Part shown: positions 26,012 through 33,848 of the stretch, one piece after another
Position numbering within the stretch: position 1 is the first letter of the stretch
Layout: every line of letters starts with the position of its first letter
Origin: JAPLST01 sp964397565
Lineage (GTDB): Bacteria; Auribacterota; UBA3054; JAPLST01
Length of the DNA stretch: 64,000 nucleotides
Reading direction: 5' to 3'
Assembly (NCBI GenBank): GCA_964397565.1
Contig: CAYNJC010000001.1
Location: 62,001-126,000, forward strand
The notes under the pieces: generated by a model
The model's database searches: none
Told to the model about the DNA's origin: nothing
Seen by the model: only the letters and a program-made list of their open reading frames with translations
Made by a program: the position numbers and the translations under genes

Positions 26012-26440
26012 TTCGGGAGGGACGCTGGCCACAGCGTCCGGTGTGTGTTTGCTTGAATTCTCGATCGCCGCGGCTGGCGACCCTCCCGCGGAGGGTTCGC
26101 GCCGAGGTTTATGCATGTCTCTTCGGGAGGGACGCTGGCCACAGCGTCCGCTGTGCGTTCGCTCGAATTCTCGGTCGCCGGGGCCGGCGACCCTCCCGCA
26201 GAGGGTTCGCGCCGAGGTTTGCGCATGCCTCTTCGGGAAGGACGCTGGCCACAGCGTCCGCTGTGCGTTCGCTCGAATTCTCGGTCACCGGGGCCGGCGA
26301 CCCTCCCGCGGAGGGTTCGCGCCGAGGTTTATGCATGTCTCTTCGGGAGGGACGCTGGCCACAGCGTCCGCTGTGCGTTCGCTCGAATTCTCGGTCGCCG
26401 GGGCCGGCGACTCTCCCGCGGAAGGTTCGCGTCGGCGCCA
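26012..26440. repeat. REP/BIME array B (period exactly 110 bp), He_PIG side
   Basis: Four complete units (26014-26088, 26124-26198, 26234-26308, 26344-26418) with starts exactly 110 bp apart. Each has the outer CGGGAGGG/CCCTCCCG stem and two inner hairpins, with GGACGCTG-GCCA-CAGCGTCC replacing the GCGG version of array A through paired changes. The spacer carries TTCGCGCCGAGGTTT. The array ends 35 bp before the stop of the He_PIG gene. Confidence 0.92.
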
Positions 26441-26452
26441 GCGATGCTCTGC

Positions 26453-29400
26453 TTACTGCTTCGGCCTGTAACTCCGGGCGAAGCCGGCTGTGCCTTTGAC
26501 ATTGCGCTTGTACTTGATCGGCACCGTTGCATGCCCCACATAATCATTGTCGCCAATCGTCAGCACGACTTCAACCGGGAAATTCGAGATCAGCGCCATG
26601 ATCGTGTCGTCCAGATAGAAACTGCTGCCGATCCCGTCATCAAAGCGCGCCCGCGCCGTGCCCGTCAGCAGTCGTTTCTTGATATTGGCGTTGAGGACCG
26701 CCGCGACCACCGGCACATCATCGCGGGAGCCTTCCACGATGCGCGCATCGCCGTATTTTGATTTCCAGGTCAGACCCCTGTTGAACAGCAGGGCAGTGGT
26801 ACTGTCCAGCGCGATTTCATAGTCGGCAAACCAGATGCTGATCTCGGTCTTGCTGTCAAAGCGCTGGAACCCGGTCGGCAATGCGGTGGTAAAGCGCACC
26901 ATGACATTGTCAAGATCATATTTGTCGTAATTCCAATTGACGTTGAAACTGGCAGCGGGCACGAGCTGCACATCCAGGGTGTCAATGTTCAACTCGAGCG
27001 AGAGGGTGTCCTGCTGCTGGGCGGCATCTTCGACCGTGACATCAAATACATAGGTTGCCTCGATGTTCGCCAGATTGGCGACAAAGCCGGCGATCAGGCC
27101 GTTGGTGCTGGTCAACGTCAGACCGGCGGGCACGTTGCCGTCATCCATGCGCCAGTGCAAGGGCGGGTTGCCGCCCAAAGCCTGCATCTGAAAGCTATAG
27201 GCGTGGTTGATTTTGCCATACGGCAGAATGTCGGTGACAATCGCAAGCTCATTTGAATTGAGAATCCGGACCACGAAGCTGTGCACCACATTGCTGCCCA
27301 GTTTGTCCACCACCCGCGCGGTCAGGGGCCACGCGCCAAAGGTAGTGGGTGTCCCTTTGATCTCGCCCTTGGTCGGGTTGAGCGCCAAACCGGGCGGCAG
27401 CGCGCCGGATGAGATCATCCATGTTATCGGCTGGCGCCCGCCACTGACTTCGATTTTTTGCTCATAGGGCTCGCCTTGCACGCCATCGCCGAGTGTTTCC
27501 GTGTCTATGCTTAATCTCTTTTCCGGCGCGGCCACCGCCAGCGTGAAGAGCCGCGCCACACTGTCGCTCGTCGCATCGTGCGCGGCAACCATGAATGTAA
27601 AGGTGCCGACCGAGCTTGGCGCGCCCACCACCGAACCGCTGTTCGTGCCGAACGACATGCCGGGCGGCAGACTGCCGCTGACGATCTGCCAGTGATACGG
27701 CCTGGCGCCGCCGGTCAGCTCGATCTGCTCACTATAGGGCATGTCCAAGGCCGCCGGCGGCAGAATGTCGGTGACAAAACGAAAACCGCTGTCGGCCGGC
27801 GCGATGTGGACTGAAAATGATCCATCCATGCGGCTGCCTTCCTGATCGCTGACATGGCAGACAAAGGGAAACGTGCCGGTCTCGCTCGGAAAGCCGCCCA
27901 GCAAGCCCGTTTCTGGCATCAAGGCAATGCCCGCCGGCGGCGCGCCGGTGACTACCGACCAGGTGTACGGCATGACCCCGCCGCGCACTTTGATCAGGGT
28001 TTTGTATTGTTCGCCATACGTGCCGCCCGGTAGCATGGCCGTGTCAAATGCCAGCGCTTCCGGCGCCGGCTGAATCAGCAGGCGGTAGAATTGCTGCGCC
28101 AATTGCGCATCACCGGACGTGAGGCCAATGGCACACCAGAACGTGCCGGTTTCCGTCGGCGTGCCGGAAAGTATGCCTTGCGGCGCAAGAGTGATGCCCG
28201 CCGGCACTGTACCGCTGACCAGGAACCAGTTATAGGGCGACATGCCACCGCTGCGCTGCAGTTCAAGATTGTAGGCGCGACTGATGCGGCCGGCCGGCAA
28301 ATAGGCCGTCTCAATCTTGAGCATCCGGGAGTACGCGAAGCGCAGCAAATAGTGCTGATAGGCGGTTGCGCCGAAGCCGCCCAGATCGCGCACGCGGACC
28401 GTGAGCGGAAATGCGCCGGGCGACAGGGTTTGCCCGAGCATGCCACCAGTCTGGGTGTGAAAGACCATGCCGGACGGCAGCGCGCCTTCCACAATCGCAA
28501 AGACATATGGCGGGGTGCCGCCCTGCACGTTGAATTGATAATTGTACGGGACACCGGGCGAGCCGACCGGCAGATCGGCCGCAATCAAGGCCAGCGCACT
28601 GGTCGCCCCGGCAATCTGCCAGTGGTACATGCGACTGGCGCTCTTGTCGCCATCGCTGACATCCACCGTGAAGGTACCCACGTCGGTGGTCGTCGGCGTG
28701 CCATACAGCACACCGCTGTTCTCATCCAGCGCGATGCCATCCGGCAAGGCATCCAGCGTGTCCCATGTCAACGGTGACAGCAGGCCAACCACGCGCAACG
28801 CCGCCATCACCGGCTGCCCGACCCGCGCGGGTGCAAGCTCGGCCGGCAGGATGACGGGCGCATTCGCATCCACCTCGAACACATGCAGCGTAAAGTCGCG
28901 GGCAGTCGTGTCACCATCAGCGTCCGCGACGGCCATCGTGAAGGTTGTCGCACCGGTGGCCACCGGCATGCCCGCCAACCAGCCCGTGTTGCTGCTCACC
29001 GTGATGCCGTCCGGCAACACGCCATCAGTCAGCTCCCATGTGTAAGGTGCGCGCCCGCCGTGCACCAGGACCGGTTGCTGATACGGTTGAGCGCGAAAGG
29101 CCGGCGGCAGATTGGCCGTTTGGATAAACACGCTGCCGTCATCGTCGTCAACCACCAACGCAAATTGACTCGTGACACTCTGCGCGGGCAGCCCCGTGTC
29201 ACTGACAATGATGGCGAAAATGGTGGCGCTGGCTTCGTCGGGAATGCCGCTCAAGACCCCACTATCGGAATCTAGCTCAAGCCACAGCGGCGCACTATTG
29301 CCGACCAACTCCTCCCACGCGTAGGGCGTGACGCCGCCAGTGGCAAGCAGATTCAGGGTGTAGGGCACGTTCACCCGCGCTGGTGGCGCGGCCGTCGTCA

Positions 29401-29476
29401 ACACCGCGAGCGGCTCAGCCATAAGCGGCAATGCCGCCAACAGCGGCACACAAATAAGATAGCGTAACATAATCAT
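26453..29476 (-). CDS. secreted protein with nine He_PIG immunoglobulin-like repeats
   Basis: About 1007 residues: signal peptide (MIMLRYLICVPLLAALPLMA), then nine repeats of about 85-95 residues, each with the He_PIG pattern (Y..Q..GG..PY.W....G.LP.G......G.l.GtP...G.f.f...v.D). A unique C-terminal region of about 150 residues (SFNVNWNYDKYDLDNVMV onward) follows. It is likely a long cell-surface or extracellular stalk, and the C-terminal region may be the functional head. The ATG at 29476 lies 5 nt after the -10 box. An ATG two codons later is also possible. Downstream lies REP array B. Confidence 0.85.
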   Translation of the reverse strand: MIMLRYLICVPLLAALPLMAEPLAVLTTAAPPARVNVPYTLNLLATGGVTPYAWEELVGNSAPLWLELDSDSGVLSGIPDEASATIFAIIVSDTGLPAQSVTSQFALVVDDDDGSVFIQTANLPPAFRAQPYQQPVLVHGGRAPYTWELTDGVLPDGITVSSNTGWLAGMPVATGATTFTMAVADADGDTTARDFTLHVFEVDANAPVILPAELAPARVGQPVMAALRVVGLLSPLTWDTLDALPDGIALDENSGVLYGTPTTTDVGTFTVDVSDGDKSASRMYHWQIAGATSALALIAADLPVGSPGVPYNYQFNVQGGTPPYVFAIVEGALPSGMVFHTQTGGMLGQTLSPGAFPLTVRVRDLGGFGATAYQHYLLRFAYSRMLKIETAYLPAGRISRAYNLELQRSGGMSPYNWFLVSGTVPAGITLAPQGILSGTPTETGTFWCAIGLTSGDAQLAQQFYRLLIQPAPEALAFDTAMLPGGTYGEQYKTLIKVRGGVMPYTWSVVTGAPPAGIALMPETGLLGGFPSETGTFPFVCHVSDQEGSRMDGSFSVHIAPADSGFRFVTDILPPAALDMPYSEQIELTGGARPYHWQIVSGSLPPGMSFGTNSGSVVGAPSSVGTFTFMVAAHDATSDSVARLFTLAVAAPEKRLSIDTETLGDGVQGEPYEQKIEVSGGRQPITWMISSGALPPGLALNPTKGEIKGTPTTFGAWPLTARVVDKLGSNVVHSFVVRILNSNELAIVTDILPYGKINHAYSFQMQALGGNPPLHWRMDDGNVPAGLTLTSTNGLIAGFVANLANIEATYVFDVTVEDAAQQQDTLSLELNIDTLDVQLVPAASFNVNWNYDKYDLDNVMVRFTTALPTGFQRFDSKTEISIWFADYEIALDSTTALLFNRGLTWKSKYGDARIVEGSRDDVPVVAAVLNANIKKRLLTGTARARFDDGIGSSFYLDDTIMALISNFPVEVVLTIGDNDYVGHATVPIKYKRNVKGTAGFARSYRPKQ

Positions 29477-29481
29477 ATAAT

Positions 29482-29510
29482 AGTATAGCGCAATCGCGCG
29501 CACACTGCAA
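29482..29510 (-). promoter_or_regulatory. promoter of He_PIG gene, leaderless type
   Basis: TTGCAG (29510-29505), 17-bp spacer, TATACT (29487-29482) on the minus strand. Only 5 nt separate the -10 from the ATG at 29476. Confidence 0.75.
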
Positions 29511-29518
29511 CATGTCAA

Positions 29519-30290
29519 TCGTCAAGAGTCACCAGCCTGCCTTCAGGCTGAGTTGGTCAGTCCCGTTCCGCCGCAGGCGTGGAGCGTGGATACACCACGC
29601 GCTCCGCGCGCGACATGCAGTTGCAGCATTTCCTCTCACAAAGTCACCAAGGCACCAAGAAGAAGCAATCGCTGCACAGTAGCTTCGTTGCACCCAAACT
29701 CCAAATTCGTTTGCTCCAAACGAATTTATGCGCACAATCGATCCCACCTGCAGCCAGGATCATTTGCAGACGACGCTATGTGTCGTTTGTCGCCGGGGTT
29801 GGCAGGCAGCGTGGGAGGCGCCTCTGTGCGGCGATCTGCTGCCCGGCCGATTGGCAGTCCCGCCACCGGCGTGGGTCGCCAACCGCTCATGTTTGGCGAA
29901 TGAACTGGTCGAAACCGGCGGCGCGCGTGCTGCCGTCGGGAATACACACGCCGGTCAATTGCTCGTAGCAGTAGAAGTACTCGGTCGTGTTGCCGGCGGT
30001 CGCTGTTTGAGCTGGCCTGGGAGCTGCTTGGAGTCCCGCCATCGGCGGGATCAACTGTCAATGCATGCCCCTACTCCGGCCTGTGCCCCATGCGGACTAT
30101 CCTAACTTTAAACTTCGCGCCAAGCACCCAGCAAAGGATTGACAGAATGCAAAGAGCGTTGCAGCATCCTCCACCGCAATTCCAATGTCGCCTGATCTCG
30201 GCCTGCTTCGCACCATCCGCGTGCATCGGCGTGCATCCTAGTTTCTTTGCGTGCCTGCCCCCAGTCTGTCCCCCGCCCACGAAAGAGCTA
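29519..30290. other. intergenic region with dispersed palindromes, no credible gene
   Basis: About 770 bp without a supported gene. It holds a perfect hairpin AAATTCGTTTG-CTC-CAAACGAATTT (29703-29727), a TCCCGCC-ATC-GGCGGGA hairpin (around 30021-30050, with the flanking GCTGCTTGGAG), and a fragment GCGTTGCAGCATCCT (about 30148) shared with the repeats near 50.7 and 55.9 kb. Confidence 0.65.
29703..29727. repeat. AT-rich hairpin, family member 1
   Basis: Perfect 11-bp stem AAATTCGTTTG / CAAACGAATTT with loop CTC. Related hairpins lie at 43944-43966 and 57422-57442. Confidence 0.8.
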
Positions 30291-30617
30291 TCATTGTATT
30301 GCTGGCCAAGAACACTGGCGGTAATACAATAGATAAATTATGTATATGGCTACAACTATTGAAATGATGGCAAATGAGGGTCGAAACGCCTTTTTCCAGA
30401 ATGATAGATACAGTGATAGAATACTCAACACAGTGTTTACAGCGGATACTGCAAGCACGACAGTCACAAGGGTTCTGCCTTCCTGGGGAAGGTGTTGAAA
30501 TTTACCTCCTGCGCAGATATGCACACAGAGAAACACTCCCCATAGTGAAAGCACCACGAATACCGGTGGCAGAACCAAAGAGAAAAACCTGATAATCTTG
30601 TCAATACCTTTTTTCAT
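30291..30617 (-). CDS. small three-helix membrane protein, possible immunity protein
   Basis: 108 residues from the ATG at 30617, preceded by GGAG: a basic start (MKKGIDKIIRFF) and three membrane segments (about 12-33, 45-67, 76-98). Its ATG overlaps the stop of an RHS-repeat fragment (ATGA), so the two are coupled. Small membrane proteins directly after RHS genes are often immunity proteins. That role is inferred from position only. The frame extends further upstream but the ribosome site supports this start. Confidence 0.6.
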   Translation of the reverse strand: MKKGIDKIIRFFSLVLPPVFVVLSLWGVFLCVHICAGGKFQHLPQEGRTLVTVVLAVSAVNTVLSILSLYLSFWKKAFRPSFAIISIVVAIYIIYLLYYRQCSWPAIQ

Positions 30618-30832
30618 AGGTGCTCCATGAACTCGTTGACGAAATTCGTGCCGACGATCTTGACCAGTTTGTTTTGCACGTTGTAGTAATAGCAATTCGT
30701 GACATTTTTGTCAATGCTGGTGGACAAGTTTCCGGCCAGATCATACCAGTAACGCGACGAGGCCGATTGCGACCCGCGCACTTCCGCGATATTTCTCTGG
30801 GTATGCCGCTGGCCGCAGAGCCCATACCACAC
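30614..30832 (-). pseudogene. RHS/YD-repeat protein fragment
   Basis: 72 codons from a GTG at 30832. YWYDLAGNLSTSIDKNVTNC and YYYNVQNKLVKIV fit the YD-repeat consensus (YDxxGN....YxYDxxNRL). Only about one and a half repeats remain, with an in-frame TAG upstream and no shell or toxin domain, so this is a relic of a much longer RHS gene. It ends on the start of the small membrane protein. Confidence 0.65.
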
Positions 30833-30959
30833 GCGGAAGCCGTTCTGCGGCTACCCACCGAGGCACTGATGGCCGACTATGATTACTGATGTAGCGCTCG
30901 CCGGCGACGTTCCGCCTTCCGCCTGAACCCTGAACCCCGAACCCTATCTGCCTTCGCCG

Positions 30960-31988
30960 TCAGTCCTTCTGCTTGCGCTCGGCGGCGTACATCTCGGTCA
31001 ACATTTTGACTTGGGCACTGAGCGCGTCTTCATAGCGCCGCTGCTGTTTCAACAGCACATCCCGTTGTTCGGCGGTGAGCATCGGCTCGGCCCGTTGCTG
31101 CACAACGGCATGGAACGCACACAATTGGCTCGTGAATTTTTCGATGTTTGCGGGTGTCAGTTGCTCCGGGCCGGCATATTCCATGTCAATATAGTCTGCG
31201 GCGCGCTCGAGCTTCAGACGTTCCTCGTTCATCAGCGTGACCACTGCTTTCTGCTGTGTTTTGGTCAGCAACGGCATGCCGGCCACGGCCAATTCACTGT
31301 TCAGTTCGGCCACCGCTAAACGTTCCCGCTCGGTGTCGCGGTAGAGCAGATAGGTGGCATAGGTGTTGTTGCCGACAATGCTTTTGATGCTCTCGTCCAA
31401 AGTGGCCCGGGCACGTTCGATGCCGGCGCGGGCATCTTTGCGCTGGGCGGACGTTAGGTCGGTCCGCAGGAATTCGCGATTGGGCCCGTACTCGAGCACG
31501 AAGCGTTGGACCAGCAAGGTGCGCACCTGTTGCTCGTCTTTGTCGGCCAGCATGGCGTCGGCCAGAAAACTGCCGTAGATCGGTTGTACCCGCTCGTTTT
31601 CGATGTTTTTGCGCATGCGCTGCTGGGCGTCATCCGAATCCATGAGCTTGGCAAGACTGTCGATGTATTGTTTCATGGCGTGAGCGGATGCCTGAACGGC
31701 CGGGGCTGGGGTCACCGCGCCCGGCGCGGGCAGCGCCACCAGCAAATTCGTCATGTGCGGGAGGGTCATGACCAGATGCTGTGCGGCGGCGAGCTGCGTC
31801 TGCAAGGTCGCGATATCGGCTTGATACGCGGCGCACTGCGCGTCCACACGCGCCATGTTGGCGTCAACTATTGCCTGTAATGCAGCGCAGCGCGCGCGCA
31901 ACTGTTGATGGACATACATGCCGCACAGCGCGGCCAGTACGGCAAGCGCAAGCGCCACAATCAAGATGCGGTTCAGCATGGTCTTCAT
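30960..31988 (-). CDS. membrane-anchored helical protein with LTxxQ motifs
   Basis: 342 residues from the ATG at 31988: an N-terminal membrane helix (about 5-25), a coiled-coil segment (QLRARCAALQAIVDANMARV), a Pro/Ala hinge, then a long helical domain with repeated LTxxQ-like motifs (LTSAQRKDARAGI, LTKTQQKAV, LTAEQRDVLLKQQ). LTxxQ helices occur in Spy/CpxP/ZraP-type periplasmic proteins, but this one is longer and tethered. The start is supported by a promoter at 32033-32061. Function not known. Confidence 0.65.
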   Translation of the reverse strand: MKTMLNRILIVALALAVLAALCGMYVHQQLRARCAALQAIVDANMARVDAQCAAYQADIATLQTQLAAAQHLVMTLPHMTNLLVALPAPGAVTPAPAVQASAHAMKQYIDSLAKLMDSDDAQQRMRKNIENERVQPIYGSFLADAMLADKDEQQVRTLLVQRFVLEYGPNREFLRTDLTSAQRKDARAGIERARATLDESIKSIVGNNTYATYLLYRDTERERLAVAELNSELAVAGMPLLTKTQQKAVVTLMNEERLKLERAADYIDMEYAGPEQLTPANIEKFTSQLCAFHAVVQQRAEPMLTAEQRDVLLKQQRRYEDALSAQVKMLTEMYAAERKQKD

Positions 31989-32032
31989 CCCTGGAGGTGA
32001 CACGGCGCACACCACGATGCACCGCTGCGACA

Positions 32033-32061
32033 ATGATAGCAGCTTGTGCGGCGCGCGTCAA
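32033..32061 (-). promoter_or_regulatory. promoter of LTxxQ protein gene
   Basis: TTGACG (32061-32056), 17-bp spacer, TATCAT (32038-32033) with extended TGC on the minus strand. Confidence 0.75.
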
Positions 32062-32078
32062 TGCTGCGGCAGGTTTTT

Positions 32079-32137
32079 AGTTTGCAGTTTTCAGTTTGCA
32101 GTGGCTGCGGCAAACTGAAAACTGAAAACTGCAAACT
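32079..32137. terminator. long AT-rich inverted repeat after the gene at 32144
   Basis: The arms at 32079-32097 and 32119-32137 pair perfectly over 19 bp and are built from the short phrase AAACTG repeated. It lies just downstream of the minus-strand gene ending at 32144 and before the next promoter, so it could end transcription. The same phrase recurs near 36010. Confidence 0.55.
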
Positions 32138-32143
32138 GATTGG

Positions 32144-33148
32144 TCATGTCGCACACAATTGCTGCAGCAGGGCCAGCGCACGGACTTCGCGTTCACGCGC
32201 ATAGTCGAGCGCCAGCACTTGCTTGCGGCGGTCGTGCATGGTCCACGGGCGGGCGGCGCTGATCTGCGCGTCCGGCCGCACGATCTGCCGATCCACTAGT
32301 GGCTGCACAGCGTCCGCCACGTTGGTGTACTGATCGGCCAGCGCCAGCGCCAGGTGCGCCACGTCCGGCAGACGCGCGGCAATCCAGCGGCAAAATGTGG
32401 CGGCGCTGCGGCGCGCGTCCACCAAAGCACAGCACAACCAGTAATTGCCGTCGTTGCGTTCATGCGCGCGCCAATCATTCGCCAGCGGATTATGATGTTC
32501 CGGATTGACCAGCGTCGCGCGCCAGTAGTCATAAGCATCCAGGCCAAGATGGAACGAGGCCGCACGCGGGGTGGTCATGACTTCGCTGGCAAGGGCAAAG
32601 GCCTGCTGAATGTGTTCGGCTTCCGGGCGCGGCGGGTCGACGGCGGTGATCAGGTGATAGCACCAGACCAATTTCTGCAGCACTTCCTGGGAATGGCCGC
32701 GCACGGAGTAATCCAGGGCGACGAGATGTTCATCGGTAATGGCGCCGATAAGCAGGCCATGCAACGCGCGGCCGTCCATGCCCAAGCCGATCGTCGGCCA
32801 GCCGCGTTGCAGATTCGCCAGGATGCGGGTGCGCACTTCCCGCATGCGCTGTTCTTCGCCGCAAACCCAGACGCGCTCGGTCTGCACGCCAAAGGCGCGG
32901 CATAAGTGGCCGGTCAAATCAAAACCGCACATGACATCGGTCGAGTTCATGCGCCAGCCATTGCAGTGAATTTGCAGGCGAAAGGCCGCGCCGCTGACGG
33001 CCATCAGGTACCAATACGGCGGCACGCGGCCCAGCGCCAGGAGCAGGCGGCGAAACGCGGCGACAAAGGAATGCTCCTCGCCCGCGCCGTGTTGCAGGCG
33101 TGGCAGATGACTGAAATCAGGATAGGTGGCGGCGGTGGTTGATGGCAT
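32144..33148 (-). CDS. uncharacterised protein, possible BtrH-N/C39-like fold
   Basis: 334 residues, no signal peptide. The N-terminal part (LLLALGRVPPYWYLMAVSGA with downstream HCNGW) resembles, by eye, BtrH N-terminal or C39-peptidase-like proteins with a YLMxVSGxAF motif. The GLGMDGRALHGLLIGAI stretch would be the region where such proteins recover a substrate loop. The C-terminal half is helical. No clear catalytic triad can be assigned without an alignment. A TACACT -10 candidate lies at 33165-33170. Treat the family link as tentative. Confidence 0.6.
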   Translation of the reverse strand: MPSTTAATYPDFSHLPRLQHGAGEEHSFVAAFRRLLLALGRVPPYWYLMAVSGAAFRLQIHCNGWRMNSTDVMCGFDLTGHLCRAFGVQTERVWVCGEEQRMREVRTRILANLQRGWPTIGLGMDGRALHGLLIGAITDEHLVALDYSVRGHSQEVLQKLVWCYHLITAVDPPRPEAEHIQQAFALASEVMTTPRAASFHLGLDAYDYWRATLVNPEHHNPLANDWRAHERNDGNYWLCCALVDARRSAATFCRWIAARLPDVAHLALALADQYTNVADAVQPLVDRQIVRPDAQISAARPWTMHDRRKQVLALDYAREREVRALALLQQLCAT

Positions 33149-33170
33149 ACGCTGCTCGTGCTACAGTGTA

Positions 33171-33729
33171 GCAAAAGCGCGCGCGGCATGCACGATACGG
33201 CAACAAAGAGGCATCCCGGCGGAGCCGGGTTTAAGGTTAAAAGTTCAAGGCCGAAAGGCCGGAAGGCAGACGGTGGATTGCGGACATTAGTATGAGCGGT
33301 GGCGGCGCAGAGGTAAGGTGATCAGATGTCCCCCGGCTGGCGTCCGCGCTGTGCTGCACCAGCATCTATGCCGCCCTACACTGCGCCGCGCCATGGCCGC
33401 CGCGATCCTGCTGATCATGTTTGCCGATCGTATCTTCCACTACTTGTACTGGCATCATCTCCGCCCTGATGTTCGTGCCACCTCTATCACACTGGATATC
33501 ACCCACCAGCTTCGCGCTGATCTCAATTACGAGCCCGACGACCAGCCCGACACATCTTGAGCGTGGTCGCGCCGCGGATTCTTCTGCTGTCTCTGCTGCT
33601 CCTTTTCCAGCCGCAGGTGCAGCGTAGCACGTCTGCTCCTTGCGGTGAGAGCCCCGTACTGTCATGTTCGCGCCTCTTTCCTTGCAGCCCACCCTTGTTG
33701 CGGAATGGCTGCGAACGTAAGGTCCGCCC
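33171..33729. other. intergenic region, no credible gene
   Basis: About 560 bp. It contains a short AGGCCGAAAGGCC palindrome near 33248-33260. Short frames on both strands have no family pattern and overlap one another. Confidence 0.5.
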
Positions 33730-33758
33730 TTGACAAGTGGCCAGTGCTGGTGTACAAT
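33730..33758 (+). promoter_or_regulatory. promoter of PEP-CTERM beta-helix gene
   Basis: TTGACA (33730-33735), 17-bp spacer, TACAAT (33753-33758). A leader of about 85 nt follows. Confidence 0.85.
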
Positions 33759-33824
33759 AAATATGTTTGGATGGATCACAAACCGGTGCGTCCACGTCCG
33801 CGCGAGGTATGCTACTCGCAATAA

Positions 33825-33840
33825 CTCCAGAAACTGGAGG
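33825..33840 (+). promoter_or_regulatory. Shine-Dalgarno site inside a hairpin
   Basis: CTCCAG (33825-33830) pairs with CTGGAG (33834-33839) around an AAA loop. The GGAGG ribosome site (33836-33840) for the GTG start at 33849 lies in the 3' arm, so the hairpin would hide it. Confidence 0.6.
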
Positions 33841-33848
33841 ACAATGCC

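Noticed and set aside
25993..26226. N-terminal 78-codon extension of the RAYT frame
   Set aside because: It is translated repeat DNA; homology-like sequence begins at the ATG at 25992.
25098..26440. CRISPR array
   Set aside because: Units are long paired palindromes with near-identical spacers, and no cas gene is present.
25858..26761. Long open frames across REP array B on the plus strand with Gly/Arg-rich repeats
   Set aside because: They follow the 110-bp repeat, exist in several frames at once and carry no family pattern. The real gene here is the RAYT on the other strand.
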